In this document: piece after piece, positions 26,654 to 35,253 of the stretch
How positions within the stretch are numbered: position 1 is the stretch's first letter
How the letters are laid out: every line of letters begins with the position of its first letter
NCBI RefSeq assembly: GCF_900021165.1
Contig: NZ_FCOQ01000029.1
Location: 33,006 to 97,005, forward strand
DNA from: Paenibacillus phocaeensis
GTDB lineage: Bacteria; Bacillota; Bacilli; Paenibacillales; Paenibacillaceae
DNA length: 64,000 bases
Direction: 5' to 3'
Notes under the pieces: model-generated
What the model was told of the DNA's origin: nothing
The model's database searches: none
What the model saw: only the letters and a program-made list of their open reading frames with translations
Position numbers and translations under genes: made by a program

Positions 26654-27544
26654 TTAGCCCTTGATGGACCCGATCATCATCCCTTTGACGAAATAACGCT
26701 GCAGGAACGGATAAGCAAATACGATCGGCAAGGTCGTCACCACCATGGTTGCCAGCTTGATCGATTGCGAAGTGACCGTCTTGGTCACGGCGCTGCCCTG
26801 CACGGCTGTCGTCATGATATTGGAGCTGGATTGGGCCACAACCCGATAGAGGAACGTCTGAATCGGCTGCAGGTTCTCGTTGTTGACGTAAATGATCCCC
26901 GTAAAGTAGTCATTCCATTGGTATACCCCATGGAACAAGGCAATGGTTGCCAGAACCGGCATCGATACCGGCAGCACAATTCGAATGAAGACCGTCCAAT
27001 CGTTAGCTCCATCAATTCGGGCCGCTTCCTCCAGGCCATCCGGAATTTCCCGGAAGAAGGTCATAAAGATAATGAGGTCAAAGAAGCTGAACAACACCGG
27101 GATAATGTAAACCATAAAATTATCAAGCAGGTGCAAATCCCGGATGAGCAGGAAGGTCGGAATGAGCCCTCCCGAGAAAATCATGGTGATAGTTCCCAGC
27201 AGGATGTACAACTTGCCTCCGATCAGTTCTCTGCGGGAGAAAGCGTATGCGACCATCGCTGTAAAGAAAACGTGAGCTGCAACGCCAATGATGGTCTTGG
27301 CCACGGTGAGCCCCATCGCGGTCATAATGCCGGGATTGTCGAATACCGCCTTAAAGTTCTCTAAGCTGAACACCCGAGGCCACCAATAAATACCTCCGAG
27401 CATGGCGTCTTTTCCATCGTTAAAAGCATTGATCAGCACGTACCAAATCGGATACAGCGTGACGAAGCAGATCAAGAGCATTCCCAGATTATTCAGTGTA
27501 TCGAAGACGACTTCGCCTTTCGTTCTGCGGCGTAATGAAAACAT
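26654..27544 (-). CDS. Sugar ABC transporter permease, LplC/YtcP type
   Basis: 296 residues, six helices. The EAA loop is EEAARIDGANDWTVF then IVLPVSMPVL, and the end FVKGMMIGSIKG is typical. GGGGG precedes the ATG. It lies 18 bases after the LplB-type gene and 114 bases before the lipoprotein gene. Confidence 0.94.
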   Translation of the reverse strand: MFSLRRRTKGEVVFDTLNNLGMLLICFVTLYPIWYVLINAFNDGKDAMLGGIYWWPRVFSLENFKAVFDNPGIMTAMGLTVAKTIIGVAAHVFFTAMVAYAFSRRELIGGKLYILLGTITMIFSGGLIPTFLLIRDLHLLDNFMVYIIPVLFSFFDLIIFMTFFREIPDGLEEAARIDGANDWTVFIRIVLPVSMPVLATIALFHGVYQWNDYFTGIIYVNNENLQPIQTFLYRVVAQSSSNIMTTAVQGSAVTKTVTSQSIKLATMVVTTLPIVFAYPFLQRYFVKGMMIGSIKG

Positions 27545-27562
27545 GTGCAGGTCCCCCTTGGC

Positions 27563-28531
27563 CTAAAACAACGAAGTGTCGTTGAGTTTTTTGGATACTT
27601 GGTTGGCAATCAGCAGCAAGATAAGCGCAATGACTGACTTGAACAATCCGATCGCCGTAGAGTACGAGTACCGGCCCGAAGATATCCCTGTGTAGTAAAC
27701 ATAGTAATCGATAACATTACTTGCACTATCGTTCAAGGAGTTACGCAGGACCAAGATTTGGTCGAAGTTGGAGTTCAGCACACCGCTGACCGCCAGGATA
27801 AACAAAATACTGATGGTCGCTTTAATCGCCGGAAGCGTCACGTACCACATCTGCTGGAATCGCCCGGCCCCGTCAATCGTTGCCGCTTCGTACATTTCAG
27901 GTGAAATGCTCGTAATCGCGGCCAGATAAATGATCGCCGACCATCCGAGCTCCTTCCAAATGTCCGAGGCAATGACAATCGTCCAGAAATATTTCGGCTC
28001 GGCCAGGAAAGAAATCGGTTTATCGATAATATGGAGCGCCATGAAAATATCGTTGATGATGCCTACGTCCGACAGCCAGGTGGCCAGAATACCGCCAAGC
28101 ACAACCCAGGACAGGAAGTGAGGCAGGTAAGAGATCGTTTGGATCGCCTTCTTGTAACGAAGCGAGCGAACCTCATTCAGGAACAGGGCGAATACGATCG
28201 GCAACGGGAAAGTGAGCAACTTCAGCAAACTGATCCCGAGCGTATTTTTCATGACATTGAAGAAGTTCTCGTCCTGCAGAAATTCCTTAAAATGAGTCAG
28301 ACCGGCCCATGGAGCTTCCGCGATCGTTCGAATAATGTCGTAGTCCTTAAAAGCGATGATGACACCGTACATTGGAATATAGTTGAAAATAATCATCCAA
28401 ACGATGCCGAGCAAAGCCATAATCTGAATATGTCTTTGCGAGTAAAGTTTCTTCAGCCATTTTTGCCTTGACGAGGGCGGCGTTTCTATCTCTTGCATGG
28501 CTGCGGGTTGCGTTGACGGCTGCATTTCCAT
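27563..28531 (-). CDS. Sugar ABC transporter permease, LplB type
   Basis: 322 residues. After a polar N-terminus the first helix is IQIMALLGIVWMIIFNYIPMYG. The EAA loop is EAATIDGAGRFQQMW then VTLPAIKATI. It is the first gene of the operon that continues with permease, lipoprotein, kinase and regulator. A cre-like site lies between its promoter and start codon. Confidence 0.94.
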   Translation of the reverse strand: MEMQPSTQPAAMQEIETPPSSRQKWLKKLYSQRHIQIMALLGIVWMIIFNYIPMYGVIIAFKDYDIIRTIAEAPWAGLTHFKEFLQDENFFNVMKNTLGISLLKLLTFPLPIVFALFLNEVRSLRYKKAIQTISYLPHFLSWVVLGGILATWLSDVGIINDIFMALHIIDKPISFLAEPKYFWTIVIASDIWKELGWSAIIYLAAITSISPEMYEAATIDGAGRFQQMWYVTLPAIKATISILFILAVSGVLNSNFDQILVLRNSLNDSASNVIDYYVYYTGISSGRYSYSTAIGLFKSVIALILLLIANQVSKKLNDTSLF

Positions 28532-28565
28532 CCCCTATGACCTCCAAGCTGTTCTAGTCTAGTTT

Positions 28566-28579
28566 TGTAAGCACTTTCA
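28566..28579. promoter_or_regulatory. cre-like catabolite repression site
   Basis: TGTAAGCACTTTCA differs from a palindromic cre only at the centre (CA for CG). It lies about 14 bases downstream of the -10, where CcpA acts as a road-block. Confidence 0.55.
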
Positions 28580-28592
28580 CCTATCTGTATCT

Positions 28593-28621
28593 ATTGTACT
28601 TGGGATCGAGACATAGGGTAA
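28593..28621 (-). promoter_or_regulatory. Promoter of the second importer operon
   Basis: Minus strand: TTACCC, 17-base spacer, TACAAT. The -35 is poor, as expected for a promoter that needs the YesN-like activator. Confidence 0.5.
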
Positions 28622-28680
28622 TGCTCCAGATTTCGTATTGATGTATTCGTTTTTCGGCTGACGCTTAGTAACTGAGAAAA

Positions 28681-28707
28681 GAAAAACCTGTACCGTGACG
28701 GTACAGG
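28681..28707 (-). terminator. Rho-independent terminator after the alkaline phosphatase gene
   Basis: Minus strand: CCTGTACC, 5-base loop, GGTACAGG followed by TTTTTCTTTTC. Confidence 0.9.
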
Positions 28708-28736
28708 CTTAGTCCAAAGTTATCCAGCTTCACGTT

Positions 28737-30002
28737 TTATTTGGCGGTAAGGCCCAATGCTTTCATCATTTTCGTAAAGACTTCCGTGTTTTCGAAGACC
28801 CCGGTGAACAGGTTGGCGTTCTTGCCCATCGCCGTAACCGGGATGTCGACTGCCGTATGACCGGACGTTGTCCAGTCAACGATAAATTGCTCCTTGGAAC
28901 CTGCGATCGCAAACGGCCCGTCTTCCTTGGAAATTCCGTCCCCGGATTCGTCCTCCGCGTCTACCGGTTCAATCGAAAGCCCGCCGGTCTCATGGTCCGC
29001 CAACACCAGCACAAGCGTATCCGGATTCTTCTTGGCGAAATCCTTGGCGACCTGCACGGCCTTATCCAACTGCTGGCCGGCTTTGATCGTTAAGGCGGCG
29101 TTATTCGCGTGCGCCATTTCGTCGGTCGCTTCCTCTTCCACCATCAGGAAGAAGCCCTTTTTATTTTGGGATAACGTGTCGATGGCCTTCTTGGTCATGT
29201 CCGGCAGAGAAACGACCGGGTTATAAATATCGCCGTCCCCTTCCTCTCTTTGCTGGAACATCTCTTCATTGGCGAACAATCCGAGAAGCTTGGTGCCCTT
29301 CGCTCTTTGCAGGTCCGCTTTATTGCTGACATAAGCGTAACCCAGCTGTTTGGCTTTATCGACCAGGTTGCCTTGAGTGCCTTTGCTCTTCTCGGAAGGA
29401 TCCTCTGCCGGCTCGTCCTGGAAAGCGCCCGGATGACCGGCCGGGAACCAGAAGTCCTCGCCCCCGCCCAGCAGAACATCCACTTTGCTCTTGGTCAAAA
29501 ATTGCAGCGCAATATCGCTTTGCGCAGAACGATTCTCCACATGAGCGCCAAAAGCCGCCCCGGTCGCGTCCGTCACTTGGCTTGTCGTGACAACCCCTGT
29601 AGACAATCCGGCTTGCTTGGCATATTCCATAATCGTCTTGACCGGCTTCTTGTTGGCGTCCATCCCAACCGCGCCATTATACGTTTTCACCCCGCTGGCA
29701 TAGGCCGTAGCGGAAGCCGCGGAGTCCGTTACGGCCGATGTCGAACTCGTATGAACCAGTCCCGCATAAGGCATGTCGTCCATCGCCAGCTTGCCCTTCT
29801 CCCCTACCGTAGCCAAACGAATGGCGTTGCGTGCCGCATTTCCCATCCCGTCTCCAACGAACAGGATGACGTTTTTCGTTTTAGAGGAGGCTGCCACTGC
29901 CGGACTTGGGGGTTGTGCGGTCAGAATCCCGGTCACCGCAACCGCTGCCGCCGCAGTCACCACAAATGCCGTTTTTAAACGCATGCTTTTTGCTAGTTTC
30001 AT
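28737..30002 (-). CDS. Secreted alkaline phosphatase
   Basis: 421 residues. A Sec signal peptide is likely cleaved after AVA near residue 37. Metal-site Asp is in LFVGDGMGNAA, the nucleophilic Ser is in AVTDSAASATAYASG, and later metal ligands are in FLMVEEEATD, VLADHETGGL and the C-terminal TSGHTAVDIPV. This is the E. coli PhoA/B. subtilis PhoA-PhoB family, which frees phosphate from esters outside the cell with two Zn and one Mg. The ribosome site AGGAGG lies inside a small stem-loop. A promoter with a TTTACA -35 is upstream; PhoP control is possible but no clear repeat set was seen. Confidence 0.95.
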   Translation of the reverse strand: MKLAKSMRLKTAFVVTAAAAVAVTGILTAQPPSPAVAASSKTKNVILFVGDGMGNAARNAIRLATVGEKGKLAMDDMPYAGLVHTSSTSAVTDSAASATAYASGVKTYNGAVGMDANKKPVKTIMEYAKQAGLSTGVVTTSQVTDATGAAFGAHVENRSAQSDIALQFLTKSKVDVLLGGGEDFWFPAGHPGAFQDEPAEDPSEKSKGTQGNLVDKAKQLGYAYVSNKADLQRAKGTKLLGLFANEEMFQQREEGDGDIYNPVVSLPDMTKKAIDTLSQNKKGFFLMVEEEATDEMAHANNAALTIKAGQQLDKAVQVAKDFAKKNPDTLVLVLADHETGGLSIEPVDAEDESGDGISKEDGPFAIAGSKEQFIVDWTTSGHTAVDIPVTAMGKNANLFTGVFENTEVFTKMMKALGLTAK

Positions 30003-30004
30003 AA

Positions 30005-30039
30005 AGTACGAACCTCCTATACGGTTTGAGTTTCGTACT
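30005..30039 (-). promoter_or_regulatory. Stem-loop that holds the alkaline phosphatase ribosome site
   Basis: Minus strand: 8-bp arms AGTACGAA and TTCGTACT enclose the AGGAGG in the loop; the start ATG follows the 3' arm directly. The structure could tune translation. Confidence 0.55.
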
Positions 30040-30055
30040 CTATAATAGATCCCTT

Positions 30056-30084
30056 ATATTAACGAGATATACAGCGTATGTAAA
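30056..30084 (-). promoter_or_regulatory. Promoter of the alkaline phosphatase gene
   Basis: Minus strand: TTTACA, 17-base spacer, TAATAT, about 50 bases upstream of the start. Confidence 0.6.
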
Positions 30085-30106
30085 ATAATATTAAACCCTG
30101 TAGTTT

Positions 30107-30994
30107 TCAGGGAAGCCGCAGGCTGTGCCAACCGCTGACTTCGCATTGACCATAGGTCCGGTCGCCCGCTGCGACCACCGTGCCGTTCGACTTTAGGCCA
30201 AGGGTATGAACGCTGCCTGCCGCCACCGCGACGATATCGCGCCAACTGCCAACCTCGCATTGGCCGTGTTGGTTCGAACCGACTGCCGTCACCGTACCAT
30301 CGGACTTTAGAGCAACGGTATGATAGCTTCCTGCCGCAATCGCCACAATATCACGCCAGGTCTCCACCTCGCATTGGTGGTGCTTGTTCAACCCCGCAGC
30401 CACCACGGTGCCATCCGATCGAAGACCGACGGTATGAAGATACCCCGCCGCCACTTCCGCGATTTCTTGCCAGTCGCTGACATCACATTGGCCATAACGA
30501 TTATTCCCCGCCATGATCACCGTACCGTCCGATCGGAGTCCGGCGGTATGCCAATCGCCTGCCGCGACCGCCACGATCCTCTGCCAACCGCCGACTTCGC
30601 ATTGGCCTTCCGCATTCCTCCCCACGGCCAGCACCGTTCCGTCGGATCGGAGCCCAAGGGTCCGACGCCAGCCCGCCGCGATCGCCACGACCTCCCGCCA
30701 TTCGCCGACTTCGCATTGGCGATGTCCGTTCCAACCCGCCGCAACCACCGTACCATCCGATTTAAGACCCACGGTGTGCGAATTTCCCGTATTGCTCGCC
30801 GTATGTACGTTTCCGGCCGCCACCGCTACAATTCCCCGCCAGCCGCCTACCTCGCATTGACCGCTTTTCGAATCCCCGACAGCGACCACCGTGCCGTTCG
30901 ATTGAAGCCCGACCGAATGTCGCGGGCCAGCCGCAAGAACCGCTTTGGGCCAGCGTTTCAGCCCTAATGAAGCTGTATTGAATGATACAGGCAT
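30107..30994 (-). CDS. RCC1-like repeat protein (seven repeats)
   Basis: 295 residues made almost wholly of seven repeats of about 38 residues with the pattern W-x2-IVAVAAG-x2-HT-x-GL-x-SDGTVVA-x-G-x5-QCEV. Repeat 2 carries an 8-residue insert. Seven blades are what an RCC1-type beta-propeller needs. No signal peptide or catalytic motif is visible. Each repeat keeps one Cys (QCEV). RCC1 propellers bind proteins or nucleotides in eukaryotes; bacterial ones are mostly uncharacterised. It is divergent from the SDR operon and follows no obvious partner. Confidence 0.85.
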   Translation of the reverse strand: MPVSFNTASLGLKRWPKAVLAAGPRHSVGLQSNGTVVAVGDSKSGQCEVGGWRGIVAVAAGNVHTASNTGNSHTVGLKSDGTVVAAGWNGHRQCEVGEWREVVAIAAGWRRTLGLRSDGTVLAVGRNAEGQCEVGGWQRIVAVAAGDWHTAGLRSDGTVIMAGNNRYGQCDVSDWQEIAEVAAGYLHTVGLRSDGTVVAAGLNKHHQCEVETWRDIVAIAAGSYHTVALKSDGTVTAVGSNQHGQCEVGSWRDIVAVAAGSVHTLGLKSNGTVVAAGDRTYGQCEVSGWHSLRLP

Positions 30995-31169
30995 CCTCTG
31001 TTACCTCCCTGTCCGGAATTTCAGTTGGCTTCATCATACCGAAGGCTTCCGAAAAAAATCAAACAAAATCATAAGATTAACGTCTCGAACCCGGGGGAGG
31101 CAAGAACTTATGATGATAGTGTGACAGTGCCGGCCGTCTTCACCTGGCGGCCTACTCCGGGGGTGAGGT

Positions 31170-31967
31170 ATGAATCAACCAGCTCAAGTTATCTTGATTA
31201 CGGACGCCGACAATCCGACAGGTCAAGCTATGATCCGCCGCTTCTCCAAGGATGGCGCCCATTTCCTGTTGAACAGTCCGTCTGGCGGCGAAGCGATAGC
31301 CACCGAAATCGATCGGGCCAAGGAATCCGGCTCCAGAGTGATCGTAAGAAATGTCGACCTGAGCACAGGCGCAAACGCAAACGAGCTTGTTCAGCAAGCG
31401 GAGCGGGAGCTTGGCGGGCTGGACGTCCTTCTCCATAATAACGATCAGCTTATTCCCCTTTCCGTAGAAGCCGGTTCCGAAGCGTCATTCCGCGAGGTGA
31501 TGAATACGAACGCGAAATCCGCCCTTCTGTGCACACAAGCGGCCGGGAAGGCGATGGCAGCACGGGAGTCCGGCTGCATTCTCTTCATCACTTCCATTCA
31601 TGCCGAGAAGCCAACCGGTTCCTCCTTCGCCTACAGCGCCTCCAAAGGCGCCGTCAAGATGCTGGCTAAGGAAGCTGCCCTTGAGCTTGGGCGGCACGGC
31701 ATCCGCGTGAACACCATCGAGGCCGGCCCGATGGAAGGCGATGACGAACGCTTCCGCAGCACACGGACGACGCTCTACCGCAGCTATGTAACCAAGGTTC
31801 CAAACGCTCGGCTGGTGACCGCGGAGGAGATCGCAAACGCCGCCCGCTTCCTGGTATCCAGCGAGGCAAGTGATGTAAACGGCGCGGATCTCCGGCTGGA
31901 CGGGGGCTTCTTGCTTCATTACATGGATCACAAAATGAAACAGCCAAGGAGCGGTGATTCGCCATGA
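31170..31967 (+). CDS. SDR-family protein with altered cofactor loop
   Basis: 265 residues. The catalytic Ser (FITSIHAEKPTG) and Tyr-x3-Lys (YSASKGAVKML) are kept, but the usual TGxxxGxG loop reads TDADNPTGQAM and NNAG reads HNNDQ. NAD(P) binding may be weak or changed. Ribosome site GGGGGTGAGG is right before the ATG. Its stop overlaps the next SDR start by 4 bases (ATGA). The shared S-x-HA-x-x-PT motif shows both SDRs are close paralogues. Confidence 0.88.
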   Translation: MNQPAQVILITDADNPTGQAMIRRFSKDGAHFLLNSPSGGEAIATEIDRAKESGSRVIVRNVDLSTGANANELVQQAERELGGLDVLLHNNDQLIPLSVEAGSEASFREVMNTNAKSALLCTQAAGKAMAARESGCILFITSIHAEKPTGSSFAYSASKGAVKMLAKEAALELGRHGIRVNTIEAGPMEGDDERFRSTRTTLYRSYVTKVPNARLVTAEEIANAARFLVSSEASDVNGADLRLDGGFLLHYMDHKMKQPRSGDSP

Positions 31968-32740
31968 GCGTAGCGGGCAAAATCGTACTCGTCACGGGAT
32001 CCGGAACCGGCATTGGCCAGGGAATTGCCCTTGAGATGGCCAAGAGGGGCGCGATCACCGCTCTCCACTATCACCGAAGCGAAGCCGGCGTTCTCGAGAC
32101 GAAGAGACAAATCGACGAAGCGGGGGGCAACAGCTTCATCGTCCGGGCGGATGTCTCCGATTCGAAGGAGATCGCCGAGATGGTCCGGCAGATTGAAAGC
32201 CGCGCCGGCGAGATCGAGATCCTGGTCAACAACGCCGCCGTACAGCTAAACTACGACCTCTTCCAGCATGACGGCGAGACGTTTGACCGCATGTTCGACA
32301 CCAATGTGAAGGGGTACTGGCAATGTATCCAGGCCGTCGTTCCCGGCATGAAGCGGAAGCGAACCGGCCGAATCATTCTGATCTCGTCGGTGCATGCCAA
32401 GCGGCCGACCGATTTCGACCCGGTTTATGCCATGACCAAAGGGGCGATCCGTATGCTCGGGCGGGAAAGCGCCATCGAGCTCGCCCCGTACGGCATTACC
32501 GTTAACATGATCGAGCCGGGGGCCGTTGATGTGGGCAAATCCAATCGCAGCTCGCCGGACGATCCGGAGGCGGAGAAGCAGCGGGAAGCAAGGCGCAAGC
32601 AGCATCTCGAGAAGTTTCCGATGGGCCGCGTCGGGCTGCCGATCGACGTCGCTCGTCTCGCCTGCTTCCTCGCCTCGAGCGAGACCGAATATATGACGGG
32701 TTCCGCCATCCGGCTGGACGGCGGGAGCATGCTGCTATAA
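31964..32740 (+). CDS. SDR-family oxidoreductase (glucose/sugar-acid dehydrogenase-like)
   Basis: 258 residues with all classical marks: TGSGTGIGQGIALE cofactor loop, NNAAVQL, catalytic Ser in LISSVHAKRPT, Tyr-x3-Lys in YAMTKGAIRML, and a C-terminal RLDGGSMLL. Translationally coupled to the preceding SDR. Followed after 38 bases by an enolase-superfamily gene, so it probably oxidises or reduces a sugar or sugar acid in the same pathway. The exact substrate cannot be told. Confidence 0.92.
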   Translation: MSVAGKIVLVTGSGTGIGQGIALEMAKRGAITALHYHRSEAGVLETKRQIDEAGGNSFIVRADVSDSKEIAEMVRQIESRAGEIEILVNNAAVQLNYDLFQHDGETFDRMFDTNVKGYWQCIQAVVPGMKRKRTGRIILISSVHAKRPTDFDPVYAMTKGAIRMLGRESAIELAPYGITVNMIEPGAVDVGKSNRSSPDDPEAEKQREARRKQHLEKFPMGRVGLPIDVARLACFLASSETEYMTGSAIRLDGGSMLL

Positions 32741-32778
32741 CGCGGCTGCAGCAAACCATTCGATATAGGAGTGATTTC

Positions 32779-34167
32779 ATGGTGAACAAAGAGACGTACG
32801 AGCACACGCTGGCCCATGTCCACACCTCCTCAAGCCCTTCGGAGCTGCGCATTACCGATATCCGCTTCACCGATATCGTCGGCGGGCCGTTCCACAGCAG
32901 CCTGATTAAGGTATACACGAATCAAGGGCTGGTGGGCTTTGGGGAAGTCCGCGACGGCGCGGACAAGGTTTACGCCCTCATGCTGAAAAGCCGGCTTCTC
33001 GGGGAGAACCCCTGCAACATCGACAAGTTGTTCCGCCGGATCAAGCAATTCGGCGGCCATGCCCGGCAAGGCGGCGGGGTCAGCGGGATCGAGCTGGCGC
33101 TGTGGGATCTGGCCGGCAAAGCGTACGGTGTGCCGATCTATCAGATGCTGGGCGGCAAGTTCCGCGACCGGATCCGCATGTATTGCGATACGGATGTGGT
33201 TGGCAAAGACACCGGCAAGGCGATGGGCGAGGCGCTCAAGCAGCGGATGGAAGCCGGGTTCACCTTCCTGAAGATGGACCTTGGCATCGGCCAGCTCATC
33301 GACGAGCCGGGGACGCTAAGCGCGCCGCTGGGCTTCCTGGAAGAGATGCGGGAAAGCTCGAAGCGCCGATATGCCCGGAACGCAGGGGATCTCACCGAAC
33401 AAGAACTTCGCAACATCCAAAACCGCCATTACGATCTGTACAACATCCCTCATCCTTTCACCGGCATTCATATTACGGAAAAAGGGCTTGACCTGCTGGA
33501 GCAATACGTCGCGGACGTCCGGTCGGTCATCGGCAGCCAAGTGCCGCTCGCGATCGACCACTTCGGCCATATCGGACTCGAGGACTGCATCAAGCTGGGC
33601 CGGCGCATCGACAAGTTCAACCTCGCCTGGATGGAGGATATGATTCCATGGCAATATACGGACCAGTACGCCCGGCTGTCCCGCGCCGTAACGACGCCAA
33701 TCTGTACAGGCGAAGACATTTATTTGAAGGAAAACTTCAGGCCGCTTCTCGAAGCCGGCGGCGTATCCGTTATCCATCCGGACGTTCTAACGGCCGGAGG
33801 CATCCTCGAAACGAAGAAAATCGGGGACATGGCGCAAGACTACGGCGTTGCAATGGCGATCCATATGGCGGAGAGCCCCATCGCCTGCCTGGCCGCCGCC
33901 CACGTTGCCGCGGCAACCGAGAACTTCCTTGCGCTGGAGTACCATTCCTGTGAAGTGGATTGGTGGGACGACATCGTGATCGGCAGCCGCCTCCCGGGCA
34001 AGCTGGTGCAAAACGGCTTCATCACGCTGACGGACGCTCCCGGACTCGGTATCGATGATCTGAACGACGAGGTGCTGGCCCAGCATCTTCACCCGAAAAT
34101 CGGCGGTCTCTGGGAGTCTACGGATCAATGGAATCATCATTATTCCAACGACCGGCAGTGGAGCTAA
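32779..34167 (+). CDS. Enolase-superfamily dehydratase/racemase (mandelate racemase-like) with an insertion
   Basis: 462 residues, longer than the usual 370-400. Metal ligands are Asp260, Glu286 and Glu312, spaced 26 and 26 as in mandelate racemase (195/221/247). A His-Asp dyad is likely at His362/Asp335, spaced 27 as in mandelate racemase (297/270). The other acid/base strand reads K165-M-D167. Between that strand and Asp260 there are about 64 extra residues compared with mandelate racemase. AGGAG precedes the ATG. In context it is probably a sugar-acid dehydratase. The stop codon lies in the loop of the terminator. Confidence 0.9.
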   Translation: MVNKETYEHTLAHVHTSSSPSELRITDIRFTDIVGGPFHSSLIKVYTNQGLVGFGEVRDGADKVYALMLKSRLLGENPCNIDKLFRRIKQFGGHARQGGGVSGIELALWDLAGKAYGVPIYQMLGGKFRDRIRMYCDTDVVGKDTGKAMGEALKQRMEAGFTFLKMDLGIGQLIDEPGTLSAPLGFLEEMRESSKRRYARNAGDLTEQELRNIQNRHYDLYNIPHPFTGIHITEKGLDLLEQYVADVRSVIGSQVPLAIDHFGHIGLEDCIKLGRRIDKFNLAWMEDMIPWQYTDQYARLSRAVTTPICTGEDIYLKENFRPLLEAGGVSVIHPDVLTAGGILETKKIGDMAQDYGVAMAIHMAESPIACLAAAHVAAATENFLALEYHSCEVDWWDDIVIGSRLPGKLVQNGFITLTDAPGLGIDDLNDEVLAQHLHPKIGGLWESTDQWNHHYSNDRQWS

Positions 34168-34185
34168 CGCTCCGCTGCTTTTTTT
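34155..34185 (+). terminator. Rho-independent terminator of the SDR/enolase operon
   Basis: 10-bp stem (34155-34164 with 34169-34178, one G-T pair), TAAC loop that contains the TAA stop codon, then seven T. Confidence 0.92.
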
Positions 34186-34196
34186 CTTGCACCATT

Positions 34197-34240
34197 AAAA
34201 AAGATCGTCCTGGCGGCATAGCCGGTCAAGACGATCTTTT
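34197..34240. terminator. Bidirectional terminator between convergent operons
   Basis: 11-bp arms AAAAGATCGTC and GACGATCTTTT with T-runs on both strands and inner CGGC/GCCG pairing. It ends the uxuA operon on the minus strand. Confidence 0.88.
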
Positions 34241-34244
34241 CAAA

Positions 34245-35228
34245 TTAGCGGGCGGCGGAATCGCGGGTCATCTTGGCCGCTGCCTCCATCAAGCCGGTAA
34301 TATAACCTACGCCGAACAAGCGGCCGAGCAGCTCATACCCCGGATTCTCGTTGCTTTCGCCTTCCATGGTCGGCACGTGGTCCGGCCTGGCCGGACCGTC
34401 AAAGCCAACCTCGTAATACGTCCTCATCGCTTCGAGCATATCCGTCTGACCATCGTCGTGGAACGTCTCCTCGAATTTATCCGGCGAGCCCTTCACATCG
34501 CGGAAGTGGACGAAGAACAGCTTCTTCTGGTCGGCGAACTGACGGATGACCGCCGGAATATCCTCGCCGGCTGTCGCCAGCGTCCCCTGGCACAACGTAA
34601 TGCCGTTGTAAGCGCTTGGCACCAGATCGATAGCCCGCTGCAGCGCGGCCGCGCTCGTCAGAATCCGCGATACGCCTCGGATCGGCGTAATCGGCGGATC
34701 GTCCGGATGAAGCGCCAGCTTCACCCGAGCCGTTTCCGCGACGGGAACGATGTTTTCCAGGAAATAATGGAGATTCTCCCACAGCTGCTCCTCCGTCACG
34801 ATGCCGGCTTCCGTCAGCGGCGCATTCGCCATCAGACTATGGTCGTAGCTGGAGACGAGCGCCCCGCCCCGCGTCCGGGTTGTCGTCGACGTACGGAACC
34901 AGTTAAATTGCGCCATGAAGTTATAGCAGAGCACGGGAATGCCGGCGGCTCCCATATTCACAATCAACTGCTGAAACATCTCGATCTCCTCGTCGCGGCC
35001 GGGCGCCCCTAACTTAATCTTGTTGCTGGGCGGCATCGATTCAAGGACGGACAGCGTGAATCCAAAATCCGCATAACGCTGCTTCATTCGGATCAGCGGC
35101 ATCAAATCCCAAGGCTTCTCCGTTGGCTCTTCCCACGGCAGCCCGCTAACCGCGTAGTTCACGTTCATCTGCTTCGCCAGATGCCACAGCTGACTTGGCT
35201 TGGATGGAAGAAATTCCGCAAGCTGCAT
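34245..35228 (-). CDS. uxuA: Mannonate dehydratase
   Basis: 327 residues from the ATG at 35226-35228, which has GGGGGTG 6 bases upstream; a GTG three codons earlier lies in that ribosome site. Metal-site and active-site blocks of UxuA are visible in order: LALHPDDPP, ITLCQGTLA, FVHFRDVKG, FHDDGQTDM and RPDHVPTM. The enzyme turns D-mannonate into 2-keto-3-deoxygluconate, the step after fructuronate reduction in glucuronate breakdown. It is the last gene after an importer, which suggests a uronate or uronate-containing substrate for that importer. Confidence 0.95.
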   Translation of the reverse strand: MQLAEFLPSKPSQLWHLAKQMNVNYAVSGLPWEEPTEKPWDLMPLIRMKQRYADFGFTLSVLESMPPSNKIKLGAPGRDEEIEMFQQLIVNMGAAGIPVLCYNFMAQFNWFRTSTTTRTRGGALVSSYDHSLMANAPLTEAGIVTEEQLWENLHYFLENIVPVAETARVKLALHPDDPPITPIRGVSRILTSAAALQRAIDLVPSAYNGITLCQGTLATAGEDIPAVIRQFADQKKLFFVHFRDVKGSPDKFEETFHDDGQTDMLEAMRTYYEVGFDGPARPDHVPTMEGESNENPGYELLGRLFGVGYITGLMEAAAKMTRDSAAR

Positions 35229-35253
35229 CTCGTTCACCCCCGCATTCTATCGC

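Noticed and set aside
30107..30994. Repeats at 30107-30994 as a CRISPR or satellite array
   Set aside because: The period of about 114 bases is coding: each unit is one RCC1-like blade in a single open frame.
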